Assembly: GCF_010686705.1 (NCBI RefSeq)
Contig: NZ_JAAGWY010000001.1
Span: 806,001 to 870,000, forward strand
DNA: 64,000 nt
Source of the DNA: Leifsonia tongyongensis
GTDB taxonomy: Bacteria; Actinomycetota; Actinomycetes; Actinomycetales; Microbacteriaceae
Direction: 5' to 3'
Under the pieces are notes generated by a model. It was not told where the DNA came from, did not search any database, and worked only from the letters and a program-made list of their open reading frames with translations. Of the stretch, positions 7,937 to 15,613 are shown piece after piece (the first letter of the stretch is position 1; each line of letters opens with the position of its first letter). A program made the translations under genes and the position numbers.

Positions 7937-8970
7937 GCCGCCGGCTCCAGCCCGTCCACGCCGAACGCCGCGGGTGTGACGCGCCGCAAGCGCTCGGGTA
8001 ACGACGTCCACCACTCAGGCGCCGGTAACGCGAACACGGCCACATGTCGGGCGTTGGTCAGCCCGTCGACCTGCAGGATGTCCCGGGAGATCGAGTCGAT
8101 GGTGACGATGATCTCGGGGGAAGCCGCCTCAAGCCGACCGTCTCGCATGAAGGCGAGCACCTCCGACCGGGCGATCACCCGGAGGAGCCCGCCGTCGTCG
8201 CCCATGATCTCGATCGTCGACACGTATTCGTCGATCGGGGAGCTCTCGACGGCGACGATGCGCCCGATGCCGAGCATCCGGCCGCCGAGCCGCCCCGCGA
8301 GTTCGGTGAGGGGCGCTTCGGCTGCGGAGTCGAACGCTGTGCCGAGCTCGAGGGCTCGACGGAAGCTGCCTTCAACCGCATGCTCGGCCAGATCGCCGAC
8401 CGTGAAGCCGGCCACGACGACGGCCGACGCACCGCCTGCCTGCACGATCGCGCCTCGGAGTACGCTTTCGACGTCGCCGGCACGGTCGGTGTCGATGAGC
8501 ACGACACCTCCCCCGCCCGAGCCGCAGACGGTCACCGTGCCGGGAACCCGGTCGACGAACAGCGACAGCTGGTCGAGCCTGGGGAGAGCCCGGCCCATGA
8601 AGTCGGCGTCGACGACCGCGAACTCATCGGCCAGAAGGAATGGCGAGAGCCCGTTCAATCCGGCTCCCTCGAGAGCGCAGACCGCCCGCGCCCGCACGCC
8701 GGTCCAGCGCTCGGCTGCATCGACCAGTTCGGCGAATGGACTCTCGCCCGGAATGCGCTCTGTGAGCAGGTAGGTCGAGCCGGCGAACGCGGCGGCAAGG
8801 CACGGTGTCGCGGGGTCGAGCTCGCCGACGGCGTGCAACCCGATCGGCCAGGCCGGAGAATCCAACAGCATGAGCTCCAGCATGGTGGTCGTCCCACCGC
8901 CACCGGAGCCGAGGAGCGAGAACCCCCGGGCAAGCGCCGGCAACCGGTCGTGCTCGAGGGTTCTCGCCAT
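7933..8970 (-). CDS. DUF917-family protein, third and most divergent copy
   Basis: 345 residues. It keeps the N-terminal glycine-rich signature (ALARGFSLLGSGGGGTTTML) and VVDADFMGRALPRL of the DUF917 family, but it lacks the GDPYIG and EKIPAGTE-like segments shared by the two other copies and has an extra Gly-rich strand (TVTVCGSGGGGVVLIDTD). The C-terminal ITIDSISRDILQVDGL region aligns with DLICVVDIESGEPI of its neighbour. It begins three bases after the second copy ends and overlaps the PucR start. Pfam has renamed DUF917 as S-methyl-thiohydantoin desulfurase-like, as far as I recall; activity here is unproven. The divergence suggests a distinct substrate or a non-catalytic subunit role. 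Confidence 0.82.
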   Translation of the reverse strand: MARTLEHDRLPALARGFSLLGSGGGGTTTMLELMLLDSPAWPIGLHAVGELDPATPCLAAAFAGSTYLLTERIPGESPFAELVDAAERWTGVRARAVCALEGAGLNGLSPFLLADEFAVVDADFMGRALPRLDQLSLFVDRVPGTVTVCGSGGGGVVLIDTDRAGDVESVLRGAIVQAGGASAVVVAGFTVGDLAEHAVEGSFRRALELGTAFDSAAEAPLTELAGRLGGRMLGIGRIVAVESSPIDEYVSTIEIMGDDGGLLRVIARSEVLAFMRDGRLEAASPEIIVTIDSISRDILQVDGLTNARHVAVFALPAPEWWTSLPERLRRVTPAAFGVDGLEPAA

Positions 8971-8973
8971 GGA

Positions 8974-10077
8974 TCAAGCGTAAACGCGCGCCTCTACCGG
9001 GATGAACGGCTCGGTGAGACCGAACGCCGAGGGCCCGAATGCTGCGAGGGCCTCCGGCGTGCGCATCATCGCCGGAGTCGAGATCCCGAGCACGCGCACG
9101 CGCTGACCGTAACGAAGACCTTCGGTGGTGATCGGCTCACCCGACTCGATGTCGACGACGCAGATCAGGTCGGGAACGATGGCCACGACGTCGTCGCCGC
9201 GGCGCGCGACGAGGTTCTCGTTCTGGAACGCGATCTCGAGCGCGTCGTCGCTCGTAGCATCGAGGGAGGAGATCATCGCCCGGCCCTTCGCGAAGCCTTC
9301 TGTCGTGCGTCGCTCGACGTCGGTGACCTTGCCGGTGAACAGCTCGCGCACCTCCGAGTAAAGGGTGGTCGACAAGGTCTGAGCGATCGCATCGAACGGC
9401 GAACGATGCTCCTCCCTGGCTTCGCGGATGGCACGACCCAAGGCGAGTGCCATTGAGATGGTGCGGGGAACGGCCGTGCGCTTCACGTCGGCGCCGCTCA
9501 TCGCGTATTCCGCGATGTGACCGACTCCGCCGAGGCGGATGGTCACGCCGCGCGCGAGCCATTCCATCTGACGGTCGTCGTCTCCTGTGTCGATGACGAC
9601 GGTCTCGCCGCGTTCGCCGGCGAGCGCCAGGGGAGAACCGTGCACACCGTAGACGGCGAACGTCTCCATCGAGAGCTCGGGGAACGCGCGGCCCATGCCG
9701 TCGGCGTCGACCACGGGGAGTCCGGTCTCCGCGGCGACGATCAACGGGATCATCGAGTTGATGCCACCGCACTCGATGGGCATGGTGGCATCGGCGGTGC
9801 GGCCCAGGTGCTTTTCGAGCGTGCGGAGGGCGAGCGTCGGCTCTGTTCCCGCCGGGATCTTCTCGATCATCACGGTCGGCGCGCCCATCTGAGCGGTCGG
9901 GATCACGAACAGGTCGTCGGCGAGCTCGTCGGGGTCGAGCACGGTGATGCTGCCGTCCCCGAGCACTCGCTGCACGAGCATCTGGCCGATATAGGGGTCG
10001 CCTCCGCCTCCGGTGCCGAGGAGAGTGGCGCCCCGGGCGAGGTCGGGAAGGTCCGCAGCGGTGAGGGTCCAGCTCAT
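8974..10077 (-). CDS. DUF917-family protein, second copy
   Basis: 367 residues from ATG at 10077; this start overlaps the first copy's stop (10074) as ATGA, and the longer upstream frame is rejected. The opening MSWTLTAADLPDLARGATLL and GTGGGGDPYIGQMLVQR are nearly the same as in the first copy. Other shared blocks are MGAPTVMIEKIPAGTE, IECGGINSMIPLIVAAETGL, PVVDADGMGRAFPELSMETF and the C-terminal DIESGEPITTEGLRYGQRVR. DUF917 proteins commonly sit beside hydantoinase-like genes. Function is not settled from sequence; a role in opening or desulfurising a hydantoin-like ring is a hypothesis. Confidence 0.88.
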   Translation of the reverse strand: MSWTLTAADLPDLARGATLLGTGGGGDPYIGQMLVQRVLGDGSITVLDPDELADDLFVIPTAQMGAPTVMIEKIPAGTEPTLALRTLEKHLGRTADATMPIECGGINSMIPLIVAAETGLPVVDADGMGRAFPELSMETFAVYGVHGSPLALAGERGETVVIDTGDDDRQMEWLARGVTIRLGGVGHIAEYAMSGADVKRTAVPRTISMALALGRAIREAREEHRSPFDAIAQTLSTTLYSEVRELFTGKVTDVERRTTEGFAKGRAMISSLDATSDDALEIAFQNENLVARRGDDVVAIVPDLICVVDIESGEPITTEGLRYGQRVRVLGISTPAMMRTPEALAAFGPSAFGLTEPFIPVEARVYA

Positions 10078-11195
10078 GCCACGACCTCCGCCGCACAGAT
10101 CTGTATCGAGCCGTCCGCCGCGACGATCTCCGCGGTTCCGTCGAAACGATGTGACGGGATGTCGTAGCCGAAGTAGCCGGGCCCGACGATCGCGAGAGCC
10201 TCCGCGCTGTGCCACCGCGGGTCGCTGGGTGCGGCGATCACTCGCACGCGCTGGCCGTAGCGCAGCGCTTCGGTGGTGATCGGCTCACCCGAGTCGTGGT
10301 CGAGAACGATGATCAGGTCGGGTGTCGTCACGAGCACTTGCCCGTTCGCTTCGGCGATCAGGTGCTCGTTCTGGAACGAGAGGGTGAGGGTCGATAGCGC
10401 GTTCTCGATGCGCGCCCTGCCCCGGGCGAAGCCGGCCGTGGTCCCGCGTTCGACGTCGACGACTTTGCCGGCGAAGAATTCGCGGCCGCCGAGCAGGTCG
10501 ACGGTGCGGCTGACCGGATCGCTCTTCGTGTCACGGGCGTCGGCGATGCCTGCACCGATGGAGAGCGAGTGTCGAAGGGATCCGGGTACGAGCGCCTCCC
10601 GGGCCTGCGACCCGCTCATCGGAAAGCCCGCGATCATGATCGAGCAGCCCATCTCGACGCAGGCGACGCGGGCGATCCGCTCCGTCCAGTTGTTGTCGAC
10701 GGTCTGAAGCACGCCGATGTTGCCCTTCTCATCCGCGAACGCGAGCGGCGACGCCGTCACTCCATAGAGGGTCGGCAGCACCATCTGCAGTTCGGGAAAG
10801 GCGCGGCCCATGCCGTCTGCGTCGACGAGCGGCAGGCCGAGAGCGGCCGCTGCTGCCACGGGGATGGTGGAGTTGACGCCGCCGACTTCGGCACAGGCGA
10901 CATGGGTGACGGGCCGTCCGAGGTAGGTTCCCAGGGCCTTCACCGGCGCGATGACCTCATCCAGGCTCGGGAGCTTCTCGATCATGACGGTCGGGGCGCC
11001 CATCATCGCGACAGTGAGCACCAGCCCGTCATCCGGTACCTCGTCGAGTGCGACCACGGTGACAGGGCCGTGCGCTGCGAGGGCCTGTTGCGCGAGGAGT
11101 GCGCCGATGTACGGGTCGCCTCCACCACCGGTTCCGAGTACGGCAGCACCGCGCGCGAGCTGGGGCACGGCGTCGGCGGTCAGCATCCAGCTCAT
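10074..11195 (-). CDS. DUF917-family protein, first copy
   Basis: 373 residues with all family blocks: GTGGGGDPYIGALLAQQ, MMGAPTVMIEKLPSLDE, CAEVGGVNSTIPVAAAAALG, LVDADGMGRAFPELQMVLPT and DHDSGEPITTEALRYGQRVR. It starts by a 4-base overlap with the hydantoinase gene and ends by a 4-base overlap with the second copy, so translation is probably coupled. The copy is clearly a tandem paralogue of the next gene, with similar motif order throughout and a longer C-terminus. Metal or cofactor ligands cannot be assigned with certainty; conserved Asp, Glu and Cys residues in DADGMG and CAEVGG are candidates. Confidence 0.88.
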   Translation of the reverse strand: MSWMLTADAVPQLARGAAVLGTGGGGDPYIGALLAQQALAAHGPVTVVALDEVPDDGLVLTVAMMGAPTVMIEKLPSLDEVIAPVKALGTYLGRPVTHVACAEVGGVNSTIPVAAAAALGLPLVDADGMGRAFPELQMVLPTLYGVTASPLAFADEKGNIGVLQTVDNNWTERIARVACVEMGCSIMIAGFPMSGSQAREALVPGSLRHSLSIGAGIADARDTKSDPVSRTVDLLGGREFFAGKVVDVERGTTAGFARGRARIENALSTLTLSFQNEHLIAEANGQVLVTTPDLIIVLDHDSGEPITTEALRYGQRVRVIAAPSDPRWHSAEALAIVGPGYFGYDIPSHRFDGTAEIVAADGSIQICAAEVVA

Positions 11196-12742
11196 ACTCG
11201 CACCGCCATGTCGAGATCGCCGACGGCCTTGACGCGGATACGCGTGGCATTGCCGGGCAGGTAGGGAATCGGCACTTCGTCGAAGTCCACGATGGACACG
11301 GACTGCGGTGAGGCGCCGGCGGCGATCGCCTTGTCGATGGCTTCGGCCCGCACCTCGGCGATAGCTTCATCGCGGCGTCCCGGCTCGATCGCGTACACCT
11401 TGTCGATCTCGCCGCCGACCTGGGCGATGGATGCTCCGATGGCGTTGGCGACGGCGTAGTTCTCCGGCCGGAGCACCCTTCCGAACAGGGGGAGCTCGTC
11501 CGGAAGCAGGATGGAGCCGCCGCCCACGGCGACCACCGGGATGGGGTCCGGCGACGTACGCATCCGGTCCACCGCCTCCGCGATGCGTTCGGCTATCCGC
11601 TCGAGGACCCGCGCCACGAAGGCGGGCTCGAGGTGTTCGACCAGCCGGGGATCGCCGATGGCCGCACGTCCGGCGGCGACGGCGATATCCGTCGCCGTCA
11701 GCGTCGATCCGCCGAAGACGAGGGCCTCCGTGGTCAGACGGTATCCGACCGACTCCGGTCCGACCTCGGCCGTCTCGGTGTTCACGATCGAGCCGCCCCC
11801 GATTCCGATCGACAGCACGTCGGGCATCCGGAAGTTTGTGCGCACCCCCGCGACCTTCACCTCGTTGGCCGTCTCGCGGGGGAAGCCGTTGATCAGCAGG
11901 CCGATGTCGGCGGTGGTCCCGCCGATGTCGACGACGGCGCACGTCTCCAGACCGCTGGTGAGTGCTGCCCCGCGCATCGAGTTGGTGGGACCGGAGGCGA
12001 ACGTGGCCACCGGGTAGCGGCGCACGTAGTCCTCATCCATCAGCGTGCCGTCGTTCTGACTGAGGAAGATCGGAGCGCCGATGCCCTGGGCGCGAACCGC
12101 TGCCGTGAGCCCGTCGACGATCTCGGATGCGAGTTCGCGCAGCGCGGCGTTGATGATCGTCGCGTTCTCGCGTTCGAGGAGGCCGATCCGTCCGATCTCG
12201 TGTGAGAGCGAGATGGCGACGTCGCCCAGCTCATCCGCGATGATCGCAGCCGCCTGCGTCTCGACATCGTGGTTGACCGGGCTGAACACCGACGAGATCG
12301 CGACCGAGCGGATTCCGTGCTCCGCCATGTCCGCCGCCAGGCCCTTGAGCTCGGCGTGGTCGAGCGGGGAGATCGGGCGACCATCGAACTCGTAGCCGCC
12401 GTGCGCCAGGTAGCTGCGGGCCCCGATTGCCTCTTTCAACGGCTCGGGCCAGTCGACCAGCGGGGGCAGCGCCTTGGTCGCGGGCAGTCCCAGCCGCAGT
12501 GCCGCCGTCGGGGCCAGCCGCTTGGCTTCGACGAGCGCGTTGATGAAATGGGTGGTCCCGATCATCACGGCGCTGATGTCGTCGCCTTCGAACCCGTGCG
12601 CGTTCCGCAGAGCCTCGATCGCCTGCACGATCCCGGCGGTGACGTCGGGGCTCGTCGCGTTCTTGACGCCGGCCAGCGTCAGCTTGCCGTCCATGAGCAC
12701 TGCATCGGTGTTCGTTCCGCCGACGTCGATGCCGATATGCAT
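11192..12742 (-). CDS. Hydantoinase/oxoprolinase A subunit (HyuA-like)
   Basis: 516 residues from ATG at 12742. The protein opens with the ASKHA phosphate loop MHIGIDVGGTNTDAVLMDGK, then MIGTTHFINALVEAK, the hydantoinase A block VVDIGGTTADIGLLINGFPR, and SIGIGGGSIVNTETAEVGPE. Its size fits the short HyuA variants rather than 700-residue hydantoinase A. HyuA proteins couple ATP hydrolysis to ring opening of hydantoins or 5-oxoproline, normally with a HyuB partner. No HyuB is present; the three DUF917 proteins occupy its place. Ribosome site is weak (GAAAGCGAG). It follows the NCS1 permease by 44 bases. Confidence 0.86.
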   Translation of the reverse strand: MHIGIDVGGTNTDAVLMDGKLTLAGVKNATSPDVTAGIVQAIEALRNAHGFEGDDISAVMIGTTHFINALVEAKRLAPTAALRLGLPATKALPPLVDWPEPLKEAIGARSYLAHGGYEFDGRPISPLDHAELKGLAADMAEHGIRSVAISSVFSPVNHDVETQAAAIIADELGDVAISLSHEIGRIGLLERENATIINAALRELASEIVDGLTAAVRAQGIGAPIFLSQNDGTLMDEDYVRRYPVATFASGPTNSMRGAALTSGLETCAVVDIGGTTADIGLLINGFPRETANEVKVAGVRTNFRMPDVLSIGIGGGSIVNTETAEVGPESVGYRLTTEALVFGGSTLTATDIAVAAGRAAIGDPRLVEHLEPAFVARVLERIAERIAEAVDRMRTSPDPIPVVAVGGGSILLPDELPLFGRVLRPENYAVANAIGASIAQVGGEIDKVYAIEPGRRDEAIAEVRAEAIDKAIAAGASPQSVSIVDFDEVPIPYLPGNATRIRVKAVGDLDMAVRV

Positions 12743-12786
12743 TGGTTCTCGCTTTCGTAGTGGTGCTTGTGGTGCGTGGATCGGTG

Positions 12787-14145
12787 CTAGTTCGTGGGGA
12801 CGGTGGTCGCCGATGCGGCGGGGGCGGAAGCGGTTTCGGCCTGTATCGTGGTGGCGCGTCCGACACCACGAACCCAGCCGAGCTTGCCGGCGATCACATA
12901 GAGCAGGATCGACAGCAGGAGGGACACCAGCGATGGAATCCCCCAGGTGACGAAGTAACCGACGACCGACGAGACCGCCCAGATGATGAGAGTGGCCGGC
13001 ACCACGCGGGGCGCCGTCGACGGGAGCGTGCCTGAAGCGCGCGTCGCGTCGAGTTCTCCGCGCCAGCGCTTGACGATGAAGTACTCGGCCACCATGATGC
13101 CGGCGATCGGCGGGAAGGCGACGCCCAGGATGATGAGGAACCCCGTGAATTGCGACAGGATGCCGGCAGCGGCCAGGATCGAGCCGACCACACCGAGCAC
13201 GACGGTCGTCGACACACGGTGGATGTTCTTTCCGAACGCGGTCGAAATGAAGTTCACCAGGCCGAGAGTCGAGGAGTAGAGGTTCCAGTCGTTGATCTTG
13301 AGGGTGCCCGTGATGACGATGATGAGGCCGACGAAGCCGATCGACGAGGTCACGATGGCTACGATGTCGCCGGTGGCGGCCGCGTGGGCGAGGAGCACTC
13401 CGGCGAGGCCGATGACGAACTCGCCAAACGTGACTCCCACGACCGTCTGCTTGACCACATCGGCCTTGGAACGGTTGTAGCGGGTCATGTCGGCGGTGAT
13501 GATCGCACCGACGATGAGACCGCCCGCGACGATTGCGGTGCCCGACCACACGCTCATCGTCGGGCCGGGCGCCGGCGAGGTGAGGAGATCGCTGATCGAG
13601 TGCTTACTGAGCTCGCTGATCACGGACCAGCCCACCAGGATGAGGAACAGCGGCACGGTGATGTTCGCGAGCCACTGCATCCCGACGAATCCGAAGCTGA
13701 CGATCGCGGTCACGGCCAGGCCGAAGATGAGGCTCCACGACCAGATCGGCATGACGCCCGGCATCAGCACGTTGAGGGATTGCGCGGAGATCGCGCTCTG
13801 GATTCCGAACCAGCCGATGAGGCTGATGCCGATGGCGAGACCGACGAGAGAGGCGCCGATCTCACCGAAGCCGGTCCAGCGGGCGAGCAGCGCCGTGTTC
13901 AGTCCTTCTTTCTGACCGATGATGCCGACGATGCACATGATGATCTCGAGGATGATCGAGCCGAGAAGCAGGGCGAGCGCGGCCTGCCCGAAGGTCATGC
14001 TGTAACCGAGAGTGGCTCCGAGCAGGAACTGCGAGAGAGCGGAGACCTGGCCGAATCGCTGCACTGCGATGCCGAACCAGGGCTTTCGAGCATCGGGCGT
14101 GACGCGACTGAGGGCGAAGTCTTCAGCAGGTGCGGTGCGAGCCAT
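12787..14145 (-). CDS. NCS1-family permease (cytosine/purine/hydantoin type)
   Basis: 452 residues from ATG at 14145, with GAAGGA eight bases upstream; the frame extends upstream without a better start. About twelve membrane segments can be drawn. The N-terminal RFGQVSALSQFLLGATLGYS, the GWFGIQSAISAQSLNVLMPG block and ADMTRYNRSKADV are typical of the CodB/PurR-type nucleobase-cation symport-1 family. It is the first gene of the operon and should import the substrate processed by HyuA and the DUF917 enzymes, which could be a hydantoin, thiohydantoin or related heterocycle (inference). An extended Ser/Ala-rich C-terminus faces the cytoplasm. Confidence 0.88.
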   Translation of the reverse strand: MARTAPAEDFALSRVTPDARKPWFGIAVQRFGQVSALSQFLLGATLGYSMTFGQAALALLLGSIILEIIMCIVGIIGQKEGLNTALLARWTGFGEIGASLVGLAIGISLIGWFGIQSAISAQSLNVLMPGVMPIWSWSLIFGLAVTAIVSFGFVGMQWLANITVPLFLILVGWSVISELSKHSISDLLTSPAPGPTMSVWSGTAIVAGGLIVGAIITADMTRYNRSKADVVKQTVVGVTFGEFVIGLAGVLLAHAAATGDIVAIVTSSIGFVGLIIVITGTLKINDWNLYSSTLGLVNFISTAFGKNIHRVSTTVVLGVVGSILAAAGILSQFTGFLIILGVAFPPIAGIMVAEYFIVKRWRGELDATRASGTLPSTAPRVVPATLIIWAVSSVVGYFVTWGIPSLVSLLLSILLYVIAGKLGWVRGVGRATTIQAETASAPAASATTVPTN

Positions 14146-14211
14146 GAGGGTGTCCTTCGTGACGAGGAATGGGTGTGGACAGGCTAATTGCCACTTCGAC
14201 CACGATCCATG

Positions 14212-14254
14212 TGCAATCAGCCCTGATTGCAGCGTGTTATGTGCGCCTTGCACA
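14212..14254. promoter_or_regulatory. Two palindromes upstream of the NCS1-HyuA-DUF917 operon
   Basis: TGCAATCAG (14212-14220) and CTGATTGCA (14223-14231) form a perfect inverted repeat with a 2-base spacer, 67 bases upstream of the permease start. TGTGC (14240-14244) and GCACA (14250-14254) form a second one. They lie between the permease and the GntR gene 88 bases further up, so either that GntR protein or the operon's PucR protein could bind. Confidence 0.6.
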
Positions 14255-14342
14255 CTCGGGGTGCAGACCGCTCGTGTCGGCCAAGAGGATTCGGTCGCAC
14301 CCCGGCTTGCCTTACTAGACCAACAATCCGGCATCAACCCTG

Positions 14343-15023
14343 TTAAGCCGGCTCTGCATTCAGGGTGCTGACCAGCCGCGCTCCTCGTAAGCCGAAGATG
14401 CCCCTGGTTACGATGACGACAGCCTCAGTATCTGCCGCTCGCCATCCGGCGATCAGAAGCTCATACTGGGCGCCCACTTCACCCCAGTCGATGTCCGACG
14501 CATGGGCCACTACCGAAAGGTAATAGCCCAGCGCCACCATCGCTTGCCCGCTGAGTCGGGCAAGGATTGCGTTCGGGTTGATGTTGTTGATTGTCCGGAA
14601 GTAACTTCGTTGGCCACTGACGAACGCCGCCGTGTCCCGCATTCTCGTGGCACCGACCACATCATTCAGCACATCGATCAACTGCCCCCGCTGCGCCGGT
14701 GAGGCTACGCCAGCAGCCAATTCCGTCACTCCCCCGACCAGCACGCCCGTTGCCTGCAAGTAAGCCATGGCGTCCTCGCGGCGGGGCAGCACGACGCGGG
14801 TGTGCGCTTGCGGCGCCATGTCTATCAGCCCCTCAAGACTCAGCGCGTAGAGCGCTTGCCGGATCGGCGTCCTCGAGATGTGCAACCACTCCTGCAGCCT
14901 CGCATCGTCGAGAGCCTCGCCTGGCTGAAAGGTGCCATCGAGGATCGCGCCCTGGATGGATTGGTATGCGCGGTCACGAATCAGCTGCCGTCGCTGCTCT
15001 GGTACAGCAGATGCTTTCGCCAC
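14343..15023 (-). CDS. GntR-family regulator, FCD-type
   Basis: 226 residues if started at GTG 15023, which has GGAGG (15030-15034) six bases upstream; an ATG at 15128 lacks a ribosome site. A winged helix at residues 10-75 reads RDRAYQSIQGAILDGTFQPG then LQEWLHISRTPIRQALYALS, typical of FadR-type GntR proteins. The C-terminal all-helical region resembles FCD domains, but the usual metal-binding Asp and His residues are not clearly in place. It lies upstream of, and co-directional with, the NCS1-HyuA-DUF917 operon and is a likely regulator of it. TTGACAC-like sequences appear in its own promoter region near 15060 and 15139. Confidence 0.82.
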   Translation of the reverse strand: MAKASAVPEQRRQLIRDRAYQSIQGAILDGTFQPGEALDDARLQEWLHISRTPIRQALYALSLEGLIDMAPQAHTRVVLPRREDAMAYLQATGVLVGGVTELAAGVASPAQRGQLIDVLNDVVGATRMRDTAAFVSGQRSYFRTINNINPNAILARLSGQAMVALGYYLSVVAHASDIDWGEVGAQYELLIAGWRAADTEAVVIVTRGIFGLRGARLVSTLNAEPA

Positions 15024-15200
15024 AGTTTGCCTCCGGTTCGGGTACGGAAATCGTGTGTCAATACAGTGTGCCAGTTGGTTTCCGACAATCGCCCGGATAG
15101 GTCGGCAAATTTCGAATTGTTGGTCCAATTCCTGTACATTGACACCTGTGCTTGCTGGCCCTAGCCCGGCAACACGCCGGCGTGGCCACGGTCAGTCGGC

Positions 15201-15233
15201 GAGGGCCCTGACATTCGGGTTGTCGGGGCCCTC
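15201..15233 (+). other. Strong hairpin in the leader of the zinc-ribbon gene
   Basis: GAGGGCCCTGACA (15201-15213) pairs with TGTCGGGGCCCTC (15221-15233) around a 7-base loop; the only irregularity is one T-G wobble. It lies about 52 bases before the zinc-ribbon start. There is no T-run after it, so it looks more like a leader or transcript-stability structure than a classical terminator. Confidence 0.5.
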
Positions 15234-15285
15234 ACAACTACCCGATCGCAAATGGACAAAATCCAATTCGAAAGGGGCGCCCGAA

Positions 15286-15504
15286 ATGCGCTGTCGCAAC
15301 TGTGGCGCCAGAATGGATCTTCGCCAGAACCCGTACTACGGCTTTGGGCTTTCAGTCCATGACCGCATCGCGAGTTGTCAGGAATGCGATCACGTTGAAT
15401 TCCTTGCTCCGGTTCACGTGGAAGAACCCGAACGCCACGATCCGCCCAAACGATCCTTGCTTCGATTCATTCAGAACGCTGTCGGGCGGCGATCGGCTAG
15501 ATAA
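15286..15504 (+). CDS. Small zinc-ribbon protein of unknown function
   Basis: 72 residues from ATG at 15286, with GAAAGGGG upstream. Two Cys pairs, C3-x2-C6 (CRNC) and C31-x2-C34 (CQEC), separated by 24 residues, make a probable zinc ribbon or treble-clef-like knuckle. The tail is charged, with KRSLLRFIQNAVGRRSAR. A frame extending upstream to 14932 overlaps the GntR gene on the opposite strand and is rejected. It is a stand-alone gene bounded by a leader hairpin and a strong terminator. No homologue is recognised by name. Confidence 0.6.
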   Translation: MRCRNCGARMDLRQNPYYGFGLSVHDRIASCQECDHVEFLAPVHVEEPERHDPPKRSLLRFIQNAVGRRSAR

Positions 15505-15546
15505 CCTCTCTCGGGCCCTGGCTGAGACGAGGCTCTCAGGGCAAGA

Positions 15547-15578
15547 CGCGGCCCCGGGACCGTAATCCCGGGGCCGCG
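15547..15578. terminator. Bidirectional hairpin terminator
   Basis: A perfect 13-base stem: CGCGGCCCCGGGA (15547-15559) pairs with TCCCGGGGCCGCG (15566-15578) around a 6-base loop. It lies between the zinc-ribbon gene and the convergent phosphoesterase gene, so it can serve both. There is no U-tract on the plus strand, as is common in high-GC actinobacteria. Confidence 0.75.
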
Positions 15579-15613
15579 AAAATGACGCGAGGCGAAGCTC
15601 TCCGTCTACCAGA

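Noticed and set aside
7235-8773. Plus-strand 512-codon frame opposite the PucR and DUF917 genes
   Set aside because: It crosses two genes with family signatures on the other strand and has no recognisable domain or ribosome site.
11192-13549. A 785-residue hydantoinase fusion protein
   Set aside because: The upstream part of that frame is antisense-like shadow inside the NCS1 permease gene; the ASKHA start MHIGIDVGGTN at 12742 is the true N-terminus.
15201-15233. Hairpin considered as part of a tRNA or structured RNA gene
   Set aside because: No acceptor stem, TPsiC-like loop or other arms surround it.
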